6,943 nt of DNA from NCBI GenBank assembly GCA_003558335.1, contig PWMA01000032.1, forward strand, positions 1-6,943, read 5' to 3'. The position numbers and the translations under genes were made by a program. The notes beneath the pieces are model-generated. The model did no database searches. It worked only from the letters and a program-made list of their open reading frames with translations, and had not been told where the DNA came from. The first letter of the stretch is position 1. The number at the start of each line of letters is the position of its first letter. The DNA comes from Candidatus Methanofastidiosia archaeon. Lineage in GTDB: Archaea > Methanobacteriota_B > Thermococci > Methanofastidiosales > Methanofastidiosaceae. This document shows, piece after piece, positions 1-5,729 of this stretch.

Positions 1-110
1 CAGTTTCTTTTCATGAACAGTTAGGGTTAGCAAAAGGTTTAAGCTTTACGGTCGAATTATTCAACAAAGCATATTTTAAAGAAATCTATTTAAAGGAAAA
101 TTTGTTTTAA
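1..110 (+). CDS. 3' end of a truncated upstream gene, unknown product
   Basis: The frame starting at base 3 is open from the window edge to a TAA at 108-110, giving 35 C-terminal residues (ending KENLF). The other two plus frames stop within the first 25 bases. The peptide has ordinary protein composition (mixed hydrophobic and charged residues, AT-rich codons such as TTA, AAA, GAA), so it is probably the tail of a real gene. It ends 5 bases before the ATG at 116, so it may be co-transcribed with the DUF4389 gene. I do not recognise the family from so short a piece. Confidence 0.55.
   Translation, partial: VSFHEQLGLAKGLSFTVELFNKAYFKEIYLKENLF
81..95 (+). promoter_or_regulatory. TATA-like promoter for the gene at 116
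   Basis: A TATTTAAA box (87-94) preceded by a purine-rich GAAA (81-84, a possible BRE) is centred about 25 bases before the ATG at 116. No ribosome binding site lies close to that ATG (the nearest GG is about 19 bases away), which fits a leaderless archaeal transcript. The box lies inside the end of the upstream reading frame, so the gene may also be read through from upstream. Confidence 0.4.
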
Positions 111-115
111 TTTTT

Positions 116-805
116 ATGGCATATTGTTCTAGATGTGGTAGCGATAATCCTAAGGATTCTTTATATTGTAAAGAGTGCAACGCATTTATTGGCGATGATG
201 AAGAGAAGAAACGAATGGATGGAAATGTTTATCCCTCAATTAAAAGCTATCCTTTATCATTTTCATACGCCTATACTGAATCCTCTTCAAGAGCAGAGTT
301 ATTTATAAGAATTGTATACGCTTTTATCCTCAATATAATTGCTGAAATCTGGGGTGTAGTTGCTGAGTTTGCATTGATATTTCAATTTTTCTATGTTCTA
401 ATATATGGGAAAAAACATCGTGGTGCATTTGATTTTATAGGTGGATACCTTAGATTCTACTTTAATGTGACGGCCTATACCCTACTTATCACAGATGAAA
501 GGCCCCCTATAACCGATAAAGATACTGGCTACCCTTGCAAGTTTTCCCTAACCTTTGAAGAAAAATCAGAAAGATTAGAACTGGTGATAAGGATCTTTTA
601 CATAGTTATACTTTCTCTGATAGTTTCGGCATGGGCAGTTGTGACTTCTGTGATAGTATTAATTGAGTGGTTTTATATTCTAATCACAGCAAAAAAGAGT
701 TTTGGATTATGGGAATTTTCAGTGAGATTTCTTAATTTCCTTATGAGAGTCACTGGGTACTATTTCATAATGACTGATGAGAGGCCACCTTTAACAGGGG
801 ACTAA
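116..805 (+). CDS. Zinc-ribbon membrane protein with two tandem DUF4389-like domains
   Basis: This 229-residue protein begins with a CxxC-x10-CxxC zinc ribbon (Cys4, 7, 18, 21). Two copies of one membrane module follow, at about residues 45-131 and 139-225. Each copy runs from a YP-containing beta-like start, through a hydrophobic pair of likely membrane helices with a WF/FF-Y-x-L-I core, to the closing motif TDERPP (126-131 and 220-225). That layout and the closing TD-x-x-PP motif match the DUF4389 family, whose biochemical role is unknown. The ATG at 116 is chosen because the zinc ribbon starts immediately after it and a TATA box lies at leaderless distance. The stop codon abuts the PrsW start, so the two are almost certainly co-expressed. 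The tandem duplication within one chain is notable. The family call is fairly secure; any function is unknown. Confidence 0.85.
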   Translation: MAYCSRCGSDNPKDSLYCKECNAFIGDDEEKKRMDGNVYPSIKSYPLSFSYAYTESSSRAELFIRIVYAFILNIIAEIWGVVAEFALIFQFFYVLIYGKKHRGAFDFIGGYLRFYFNVTAYTLLITDERPPITDKDTGYPCKFSLTFEEKSERLELVIRIFYIVILSLIVSAWAVVTSVIVLIEWFYILITAKKSFGLWEFSVRFLNFLMRVTGYYFIMTDERPPLTGD

Positions 806-1570
806 ATGAATCCATTAACGCTTCTTGCAATAGCTTTTGCCCCAGGAATATTTTGGGTTTGGTTTTTTTATAGAAAGGATAAGTATGATCCTGAGCCAAA
901 AAAACTTATTGTCGTAACATTCATGTTAGGAATTATTGCAACGATTCCAGCTTTAATATTAAACACTTTGTTAATACCTTTTTCACTTAGCCAGGCGAGT
1001 ACTTTATTGCTTTTTTATTCTTTTTTTCTTGTAGTAGGTCCTGTAGAAGAAGTATCAAAATACTTAGCTATAAGGGTGTATGCTTTGAAGTCAAAGGAGT
1101 TTGATGAGCCTATTGATGCAATGATTTACTCAATTACGGCTGCTTTAGGATTTGCAACATTTGAAAACTTCATGTATATCTACCAGTTTGGAGCTCCTTT
1201 GATACTAATAAGGGCAATAACAGGTTGTTTAGGGCATGCTGGTTTTTCTGGAATAGTTGGATACTATATAGGAAAGGAAAAGTTTTCCGTACCTAAAAGA
1301 AAAAATCTTGTTTTAAAAGGTCTTGTCATAGCTTCTTTTTCCCATGGATTATTTAATTTTGTCCTCTATACAGAAACGATACTTGCTTTGCTATTTGTGC
1401 CACTTTTGATAGTATTAGTATACTTTTTAACAAAAAGAGTAGAAGAAATGTCTTCTGCATCGCCATTTAAACCATCAGAATACTATAAATTTATGTGTCC
1501 AAAGTGTAAAACTATTGTTTTGCCTTCCTCTAACTTTTGCCCAGAATGTGGTCACAAATTTAGACGATAA
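806..1570 (+). CDS. PrsW-family intramembrane metalloprotease with C-terminal zinc ribbon
   Basis: A 254-residue multi-pass membrane protein. Family motifs appear in the expected order: an N-terminal APGIFWVWFFYRKDKYDPEP segment (12-31), the EExxK motif GPVEEVSK (Glu81, Glu82), FATFEN (116-121), GHAGF with His144, and HGLFN with His180. In PrsW and related CAAX-type proteases the paired Glu and these His residues are the proposed metal-binding catalytic set in the membrane. Bacterial PrsW cleaves an anti-sigma factor; the archaeal substrate is unknown. After the last hydrophobic helix (about 187-209) comes a cytosolic-type zinc ribbon, CxxC-x10-CxxC (Cys231, 234, 245, 248), mirroring the N-terminal ribbon of the preceding protein. 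The ATG directly follows the upstream TAA, with AGGGG (796-800) as a plausible ribosome binding site, so translation is probably coupled. Confidence 0.88.
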   Translation: MNPLTLLAIAFAPGIFWVWFFYRKDKYDPEPKKLIVVTFMLGIIATIPALILNTLLIPFSLSQASTLLLFYSFFLVVGPVEEVSKYLAIRVYALKSKEFDEPIDAMIYSITAALGFATFENFMYIYQFGAPLILIRAITGCLGHAGFSGIVGYYIGKEKFSVPKRKNLVLKGLVIASFSHGLFNFVLYTETILALLFVPLLIVLVYFLTKRVEEMSSASPFKPSEYYKFMCPKCKTIVLPSSNFCPECGHKFRR

Positions 1571-1573
1571 TTA

Positions 1574-1588
1574 TTTATATTAAAATAT
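1574..1588 (+). promoter_or_regulatory. TATA-like promoter for the putative structured RNA
   Basis: TTTATATTAAAATAT follows the PrsW stop and contains a good archaeal TATA core (TTTATATT, 1574-1581). An archaeal start about 25 bases downstream would fall near 1601-1604, where the foldable region begins. Intergenic DNA here is AT-rich, so the match could be fortuitous. Confidence 0.35.
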
Positions 1589-1600
1589 ACAAGTTTATTT

Positions 1601-1818
1601 ATCCCTTATAGCGAGGGGTTTATGAGAGGAAATCTTTCTTCTATGAGTAAAACAGCAAATATAAGGGTAACACCCTGTCAACGGTCACCCGCTGATGTGG
1701 CATATCGCTTAGATGATTCGGGGGTTACAATGATGGGGAACAGCCCACCACGAGAGTTACCGAAGGAAGAGAGGATATCCAAACGATGAACTTCGGGGTT
1801 AGTTAGGTGGGCGACAAT
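1601..1818 (+). ncRNA. Putative structured non-coding RNA (about 200 nt), possibly HEARO/omega-RNA-like
   Basis: Base composition jumps here: my hand count gives 81 G+C of 160 in 1661-1820, against strongly AT-rich neighbours. The plus strand folds well. Visible helices are 1601-1606/1614-1619; ACA 1652-1654 with TGT 1676-1678 enclosing GGGT/ACCC (1665-1668/1672-1675); 1684-1690/1722-1728 (one mismatch) enclosing the bulged hairpin 1691-1698/1702-1708; and a long-range arm GCCCACC 1743-1749 with GGTGGGC 1806-1812 enclosing CCGAAG 1760-1765 with CTTCGG 1791-1796. A TATA box lies about 25 bases upstream. The RNA would end at the stop codon of the convergent gene at 1819. A 55-codon open frame (1622-1789) crosses it but uses CGG, CGC and CGA Arg codons unlike the neighbours, so I read it as incidental. 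Size and branched fold resemble HEARO/omega RNAs; I could not match RNase P or SRP RNA signatures. That it is a structured RNA is reasonably supported; the class is a guess. Confidence 0.6.
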
Positions 1819-2274
1819 CTATCTTCCGTAAGCGTTCTTTCTGTAACGCGTAATATCTTCATTTGGTTTTGGAGCGTAATCTCTTAATATATAAGAAATT
1901 TCTCCATCAGACAATCCAACTTTTTTTGACAGTTGCACCGTTTTATCTCTTGTCTGAAACAATTTTTCCCTGGCCATATCAATTCTTTCAATGGAAGGGT
2001 GATCCCTAAGATATTCAAACTCTTTTGTAAGACTGTCAAGATCCAAATGAAGGGATTTAGCAAGGTCTTTATGAGGATAATTCGATTTATTTTCAAGATC
2101 TTTTACTAAGTCTTTTGCTCTGTAAAGTTGATAAATAGTTGTAATGATCTCTAGTTTCTCAAGATATTTTCCACCAGGGTATTCAACTTCATAAAGGGCA
2201 GTTTTAATAGTTTTTAAAAGTTCAATTTCAGTTTGCGTCTCTATATTTACAAAATTCCCATTCAATAATGCCAT
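1819..2274 (-). CDS. Hypothetical protein, mostly helical, 151 residues
   Basis: I do not recognise this family. The protein is soluble, charged and predicted almost wholly helical, with no signal peptide, membrane segment or cysteine motif. The stretch from about residue 25 to 120 is rich in Leu, Lys, Glu and Asp in heptad-like spacing. A C-terminal segment around residues 113-135 (VQLSKKVGLSDGEISYI) resembles a helix-turn-helix, but this is weak. The ATG at 2274 is well supported: GGTGAG (2283-2278) sits 3 bases upstream. The gene is convergent with the putative RNA and its TAG stop (1821-1819) falls exactly at that RNA's 3' edge, so its C-terminus (NAYGR) may have been set by the junction. 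It forms its own transcription unit, separated by about 157 bases from the upstream operon. Confidence 0.75.
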   Translation of the reverse strand: MALLNGNFVNIETQTEIELLKTIKTALYEVEYPGGKYLEKLEIITTIYQLYRAKDLVKDLENKSNYPHKDLAKSLHLDLDSLTKEFEYLRDHPSIERIDMAREKLFQTRDKTVQLSKKVGLSDGEISYILRDYAPKPNEDITRYRKNAYGR

Positions 2275-2277
2275 GTT

Positions 2278-2318
2278 CTCACCGTTAGTTATGCGATATT
2301 ATTAAAGATATAATTAAT
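2278..2318 (-). promoter_or_regulatory. Promoter and ribosome binding site of the 151-residue gene
   Basis: Read on the minus strand, ATTAATTATAT (2318-2308) is a TATA-like element. A start about 25 bases downstream would fall near 2286, just ahead of GGTGAG (2283-2278), which precedes the ATG at 2274. This predicts a very short leader carrying only the ribosome binding site. Confidence 0.4.
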
Positions 2319-2321
2319 CAT

Positions 2322-2364
2322 TTTAGTTAATAATGATAATCGATTAAGGTAACTTTTAACTAAA
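2322..2364. repeat. 9-bp inverted repeat TTTAGTTAA/TTAACTAAA, intergenic
   Basis: TTTAGTTAA (2322-2330) and its exact complement TTAACTAAA (2356-2364) are separated by 25 bases, which include a 10-bp palindrome TAATCGATTA (2337-2346). The element lies just upstream of the 151-residue gene's TATA box and just beyond the end of the S19e operon, so it could be an operator or part of a termination region. The same 9-mer pair recurs at 6377-6409. Confidence 0.4.
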
Positions 2365-2375
2365 CGATTTCAAGG

Positions 2376-2382
2376 AAAAAAA
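2376..2382 (-). terminator. T7-run terminator of the S19e operon
   Basis: Seven A residues on the plus strand give a T7 run on the minus strand, about 50 bases past the PP-loop gene stop. Archaeal transcription commonly terminates at such T-runs without a strong hairpin. Confidence 0.45.
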
Positions 2383-2431
2383 CTAAGAGATAAAAGGATT
2401 TGGAAATTTTAATGGATTTATTATAATATTC

Positions 2432-3040
2432 TCAAAATGCATCTCTATCTCTGTATCCTATAACTCTACTCTGAGAATGTTTAGGAAAAAAATCGTTGGG
2501 ATTAAGACCTCTTTTTTCCATTAGACCCTTTATTTCAGATTCATAATCACTTTTTTTAATCAAATCGGTGGGCCCTTCTTTTATAGTAAACAAGGAAAAA
2601 CATATTGGTTTTAGTATTCTATAGCTTATGCCCATTAGAGGGGCTACATAAGATACGTCGTACATATCTTCAATGCGTCTCATATCAGCAAGATCTAACT
2701 TTGGACTCCTGTCATCTCTTCTGGTTCCGTCAGCAACTATATCAACATTGATCTCTTGTACAAATGTCTCAATGACAGCTTTATGGAGAAAAGTAATGCC
2801 ATCGTTAGCAAATCCATCCTTTTCAATCCTATCAACAGATCTCTCAAGTATCTCTAAATCAGCCAAAAAAAGTTTAAAGGGAAACTCGAGAGCTTTTGCA
2901 GTTTCTTCTGCATATTTCCAGTTTGAATTAACACCAAATGTCACAGTATAATTTATTATATTACAAGGAAGTATTTTTTTTAAAAAAATATTGACAAAAG
3001 AAGAATCTTTTCCTCCAGAAAACAAGACAGCTGTTTCCAT
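2432..3040 (-). CDS. PP-loop superfamily ATPase, asparagine-synthase/QueC-like archaeal protein
   Basis: This 202-residue protein opens with the PP-loop SGGKDS (residues 8-13) right after the first beta strand. That motif binds the pyrophosphate of ATP in N-type ATP pyrophosphatases, which adenylate a substrate (NAD synthase, asparagine synthase C domain, ExsB/QueC and tRNA-thiolation enzymes). A second conserved-looking block, VADGTRRDDR (102-111), fits the usual VxxG(T) nucleotide/substrate segment. The C-terminus carries KHSQSRVIG (187-195) and no zinc-binding Cys cluster, which argues against classical QueC or TtcA; the substrate is unknown. It lies 5 bases after the PDCD5 stop, with AAGGATC inside the end of that gene as a likely ribosome binding site. 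Its position behind S19e and PDCD5 suggests a role linked to translation or RNA modification, but that is inference. Confidence 0.8.
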   Translation of the reverse strand: METAVLFSGGKDSSFVNIFLKKILPCNIINYTVTFGVNSNWKYAEETAKALEFPFKLFLADLEILERSVDRIEKDGFANDGITFLHKAVIETFVQEINVDIVADGTRRDDRSPKLDLADMRRIEDMYDVSYVAPLMGISYRILKPICFSLFTIKEGPTDLIKKSDYESEIKGLMEKRGLNPNDFFPKHSQSRVIGYRDRDAF

Positions 3041-3045
3041 GATGA

Positions 3046-3375
3046 TTAGATCCTTCTAATCTTAAACTCTCTCTTATTACCCATAAAAGCCCTTTCTAGG
3101 ATCTGTTTTAGCATTGCATCATCAACTTGTTTTGTTATTTTACCAGATTGGTAAAGCTGGATCAATAACATTTCAATTTGTTCACCTTCTTCTTTTCTGG
3201 CAAGCTTCACCCTAGCAAGCCTTTCTCTGGCTTCAGCTGTTAATAGAGCTCTCATTATCTGTTGCTTTTGCACCTCGTGCTCAATCTTCTGCTGTCTTGC
3301 CTGTTCCTCTTCCATTGCCTGATTTTGAAGTTCTTCCAACTTTTTCCTCTTTATAGCTTCGGCATCGTCCGACAA
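3046..3375 (-). CDS. PDCD5/TFAR19-family DNA-binding protein
   Basis: Small charged helical protein matching archaeal PDCD5 homologues. It has an N-terminal KRKKLEELQ helix, a Glu/Gln/Arg-rich helix, then the core LTAEARERLARVKLARKE, an LIQLYQSGKI segment, the DDAMLKQIL helix, and the basic end KREFKIRRI. The family folds as a three-helix bundle with flexible ends and binds nucleic acid; its exact archaeal role is unsettled. I place the start at the TTG of 3375-3373, giving 109 residues beginning MSDDAEAIKRKK, as in relatives. A GTG at 3384 would add MIF, but that GTG is part of AAGTGAT (3386-3380), which looks like the ribosome binding site, 4 bases before the TTG. The gene follows S19e within about a dozen bases in the same operon, an order seen in many archaea. 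Confidence 0.9.
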   Translation of the reverse strand: MSDDAEAIKRKKLEELQNQAMEEEQARQQKIEHEVQKQQIMRALLTAEARERLARVKLARKEEGEQIEMLLIQLYQSGKITKQVDDAMLKQILERAFMGNKREFKIRRI

Positions 3376-3379
3376 AAAA

Positions 3380-3386
3380 ATCACTT
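3380..3386 (-). promoter_or_regulatory. Ribosome binding site deciding the PDCD5 start
   Basis: AAGTGAT on the minus strand ends 4 bases before the TTG at 3375. It contains the GTG at 3384 that would otherwise be taken as the start. Homology of the N-terminus (MSD-) supports the TTG. Confidence 0.45.
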
Positions 3387-3387
3387 T

Positions 3388-3846
3388 TTAATATTTTTTT
3401 AGTTCGGGTATATCTGAAGATATTTGAGACTTGATTTCTGAAGCCTTTCTATCAAGTAGAGACATTCCTTGGGGAGAAATAATTCTTCCTTCTTCAGCTT
3501 TAGATATATACCCGGCTTTTTCAAGCTGTGAAAATATCTTTCTTATAATAGCTCCAGATGATTTTTTAAATATTTCAGGTTTTACGCCTCTATTCTTTTT
3601 ACCACCATAATCTACTCTCAAAGATTCAACGCCAACAGGTCCATACACATATATTTTTCTCATTATAGAGGCCGCTCTAATATACCACCAATCATCCTGG
3701 TCTGGAACTTTCTCTCTTGATGATCCTGTTTTTACAAAAGTTGCCCACTCTGGTGGTGTTAAATTTTTATCATTTTTCAACTCTTCCTTAACACCATCAA
3801 TTAACATATCAGCGGGAACGTCATATAATGTTGTAATATTACTCAC
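3388..3846 (-). CDS. rps19e: Ribosomal protein S19e (eS19), small subunit
   Basis: Component of the archaeal/eukaryotic small ribosomal subunit head, absent from bacteria. The match is clear along the whole length: TLYDVPADMLI near the N-terminus, PPEWATFVKTGSSRE (about 31-45), DDWWYIRAASIMRKIY (51-66), GPVGVESLRVDYGGKKNRG (69-87), then IIRKIFSQLEKAGYI and the C-terminal GRIISPQGMSLLDRKA. The coordinates use the GTG at 3846 (152 residues). However, that GTG is embedded in GAGGTGAG (3849-3842), an excellent ribosome binding site, and relatives begin near the TTLYDVPAD block. A rare ATT start at 3837-3835, 5 bases after GAGGTGA, would fit better. It is the first gene of the operon S19e-PDCD5-PP-loop and is divergent from the ClC gene. 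Confidence 0.95.
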   Translation of the reverse strand: MSNITTLYDVPADMLIDGVKEELKNDKNLTPPEWATFVKTGSSREKVPDQDDWWYIRAASIMRKIYVYGPVGVESLRVDYGGKKNRGVKPEIFKKSSGAIIRKIFSQLEKAGYISKAEEGRIISPQGMSLLDRKASEIKSQISSDIPELKKY

Positions 3847-3849
3847 CTC
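3842..3849 (-). promoter_or_regulatory. Strong ribosome binding site overlapping the nominal S19e GTG start
   Basis: GAGGTGAG on the minus strand complements the 16S rRNA 3' end very well. The nominal GTG start (3846-3844) is inside it, which cannot work as both pairing site and start codon. The codon at proper spacing is ATT (3837-3835), giving MTTLYDVPAD, close to family N-termini. Confidence 0.55.
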
Positions 3850-3881
3850 TTTTGATATTAAAGAAGCATTATTGTTTTGTT

Positions 3882-3889
3882 TTTAAAGC
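3882..3889 (-). promoter_or_regulatory. TATA-like promoter of the S19e operon
   Basis: On the minus strand CTTTAAAA (3889-3882) is the best TATA-like element upstream of S19e. A start 25 bases downstream would fall near 3858-3860, giving a short leader that includes the ribosome binding site at 3849-3842. TTTAATAT (3865-3858) is a weaker alternative that would put the start too far downstream. Confidence 0.4.
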
Positions 3890-3911
3890 TTTTTGGTTTG
3901 TCTAGAAAAAA

Positions 3912-3923
3912 CTTTTATATTAT
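3912..3923 (+). promoter_or_regulatory. TATA-box promoter of the ClC gene (leaderless)
   Basis: CTTTTATATTAT is centred about 25 bases upstream of the ATG at 3942, and no purine-rich ribosome binding site lies between them. This is the classic arrangement of an archaeal leaderless mRNA. The 95-base spacer from 3847 to 3941 therefore holds two divergent promoters. Confidence 0.55.
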
Positions 3924-3941
3924 GTTTAATGTTTATAATAA

Positions 3942-5729
3942 ATGCTGGCAGAAAACGTAAGAGCTCTTAAAGATTTGACCCAAGTTAACGCTTTAGCCAT
4001 AATAATAGGATTGTTTTCTGGATTGGCAGCAATTTTATTTGCACTAATGATAGAAAATAGCAAATACCTCTTTCAAATAGTTTTTGAAAGAGGAACATTA
4101 GTTACCTTAAGTATTATCTTAATACCTACCATAGGTGGCCTAATAGTAGGACCAATAATATACAAATTTTCTAGAGAGTCAAAGGGCCATGGTATCCCTG
4201 AAGTGATCTTTGCAATTAATGCTATGGGTTCAATTATTCCGAAAAGAGTTGCAGTTATAAAGACTTTAGTATCCTCAATTACTATTGGTAGCGGGGGTAG
4301 TGCTGGAAGAGAGGGTCCAATTGCTCAAGTCGGTGCTTCTATTGGTTCCAATGTAGCCCAATACTTAAAATTTGATGAAAGAAAAAGAAGAACGCTTGTT
4401 GTGTGTGGTTTATCTTCAGGTATATCAGCCACATTTAACACCCCTTTGGGAGGGACTATATTTGGTTTAGAGTTGATTCTTGGTGACTTTTCACCTTTGA
4501 TGGTAATACCTATTGTATTGGCATCTGTTATTTCTGTGAGTTTTTCAAGATCAGTTTTAGGTGAAAGGGCTGTTATAGCTGCTGAGCCTTTTGTATTTAA
4601 TAACGCAGAGATACCGTTTTACATTTTAATTGGTATTGTAGGTGGGGTTTGTGCCTATGTTTTTACTAGATTATTTAATAAGGTAGAAAGCAGTTTTGAT
4701 AAAGCAAAGGTTCCCTTTTATATTAAGCCCGGGATTGGAGGGCTACTAACAGGTTTAGTCGGGTTCTCATTTGTGGGATATGGAGTTTTGGGAGCAGGTT
4801 ATGAGGGTATAAATGCTGCTCTTACAGGTAACATAAATATGTCCCTACTACTAATTCTATTAGTAGCAAAGATGCTTGCAACTTCGTTTACCTTGGGTTC
4901 AGGTGGATCAGGGAGCTTATGGTCTCCTATTCTTTATCTTGGAGCAATGTTAGGGGGTGCAATGGGACTAATATTTTATCAAATAGCACCAAATACTGTA
5001 ACTTCCCCAAGTGCCTATGCACTTATTGGTATGGGCGCTCTTTTTGCTAGTGTTGAAAAGGCCCCATTGACATGTATAGTATTAATTCCTGAACTAACTG
5101 CAGATTATTCAGTTATGCCTGCGATAATGCTTGCTGTAGCTGTAAGCTACGGAATTTCAATGCTTTTCTTAGGAAGATGTTCAATAGATACTACGGTTCT
5201 TGACAAGAGAATGTGTAATGTGAGATCATATTCTAAGGATTTAAATGATGTGAAAGCCTGCGACATAATGACTGAAAAAATAATAGCAATGGAACCGGAT
5301 ATGAGATTAAGTGAGTTCCAAGAGTATATCAAAAAATACAAAAAGTTAGGATATCCAGTGATTAAAGGTGGAAAAGTCTTGGGTATATTATCAAATCACA
5401 CTGTAAAAAATATAGAATCAAAAAGAATACCCTTCTTGAAAGTCTCAGATGTCATGACACCTGCATATCAAGTTACCCCCGATGATACAGTGCCCCATCT
5501 TATGGAAATAATGGAAGAAAGAGAATCTAGCAGACTTATAGTATCAGATCCTAAAACTGAAGAAATATATGGAATTGTATCAAAATCTGACATCTTAAAG
5601 GCATACAGGTTAGCAAAGGATATAGGTTTTGATGAAGACAGATATAAAATAACAGGTGATTTTGAAAAGGGATTAAAAGACATATATAGAAAAATAGTAG
5701 ATAAATTCAAATGGCCTAAAAGAAAATAA
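3942..5729 (+). CDS. ClC-family chloride channel/transporter with C-terminal CBS pair
   Basis: A 595-residue membrane protein: ClC core at about 15-425, then two CBS domains (about 438-495 and 501-560). ClC signatures are all present: KGHGIPEV (81-88, helix D anion site), GSGGSAGREGP (116-126) with gating Glu124, GSGGSGSLWSP (319-329), and EKAPLTCIVLIPEL (372-385). The family moves chloride or related anions, either passively or by exchange with protons. Two positions differ from E. coli ClC-ec1. By hand alignment, the internal proton glutamate Glu203 corresponds to Leu178 (in GLELILGD), and the anion-coordinating Tyr445 to Asp416 (in SIDTTVL). Loss of the first suggests a channel or an altered proton pathway. 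The CBS pair commonly binds adenine nucleotides, so gating may sense energy state. The transcript appears leaderless and monocistronic, with a T-run directly after the stop. Confidence 0.93.
   Translation: MLAENVRALKDLTQVNALAIIIGLFSGLAAILFALMIENSKYLFQIVFERGTLVTLSIILIPTIGGLIVGPIIYKFSRESKGHGIPEVIFAINAMGSIIPKRVAVIKTLVSSITIGSGGSAGREGPIAQVGASIGSNVAQYLKFDERKRRTLVVCGLSSGISATFNTPLGGTIFGLELILGDFSPLMVIPIVLASVISVSFSRSVLGERAVIAAEPFVFNNAEIPFYILIGIVGGVCAYVFTRLFNKVESSFDKAKVPFYIKPGIGGLLTGLVGFSFVGYGVLGAGYEGINAALTGNINMSLLLILLVAKMLATSFTLGSGGSGSLWSPILYLGAMLGGAMGLIFYQIAPNTVTSPSAYALIGMGALFASVEKAPLTCIVLIPELTADYSVMPAIMLAVAVSYGISMLFLGRCSIDTTVLDKRMCNVRSYSKDLNDVKACDIMTEKIIAMEPDMRLSEFQEYIKKYKKLGYPVIKGGKVLGILSNHTVKNIESKRIPFLKVSDVMTPAYQVTPDDTVPHLMEIMEERESSRLIVSDPKTEEIYGIVSKSDILKAYRLAKDIGFDEDRYKITGDFEKGLKDIYRKIVDKFKWPKRK

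Noticed and set aside
1622..1789. 55-codon open frame (ATG 1622 to TGA 1787-1789) with GAGGGG upstream
   Set aside because: It runs through the most foldable, GC-rich part and uses CGG, CGC and CGA arginine codons rather than the AGA preferred by neighbours. The product matches no family I know, and an open frame of this length at 50% GC is not unlikely. It would be reinstated if homologues conserve the protein.
1601..1818. SRP (7S) RNA or RNase P RNA
   Set aside because: CCGAAGGAAG (1760-1769) recalls the SRP helix 8 tip (CCGGAAGGAAGCAG) and GAGGAAA (1626-1632) recalls RNase P CR-I. But the SRP AGCAG side, the required tetraloop closing pairs, and the RNase P ACAGAA/GGCUUA 3' block are missing, and the length is too short for archaeal SRP RNA.
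1884..2096. Minus-strand open frame of 70 codons within the 151-residue gene
   Set aside because: It lies wholly inside the 1819-2274 gene in another frame, whose start has a good GGTGAG site; no site of its own is visible.
2673..2951. Plus-strand open frame of 92 codons
   Set aside because: It is antisense to the PP-loop gene, is Ser/Ala-rich without motifs, and mirrors the codon structure of the real gene.
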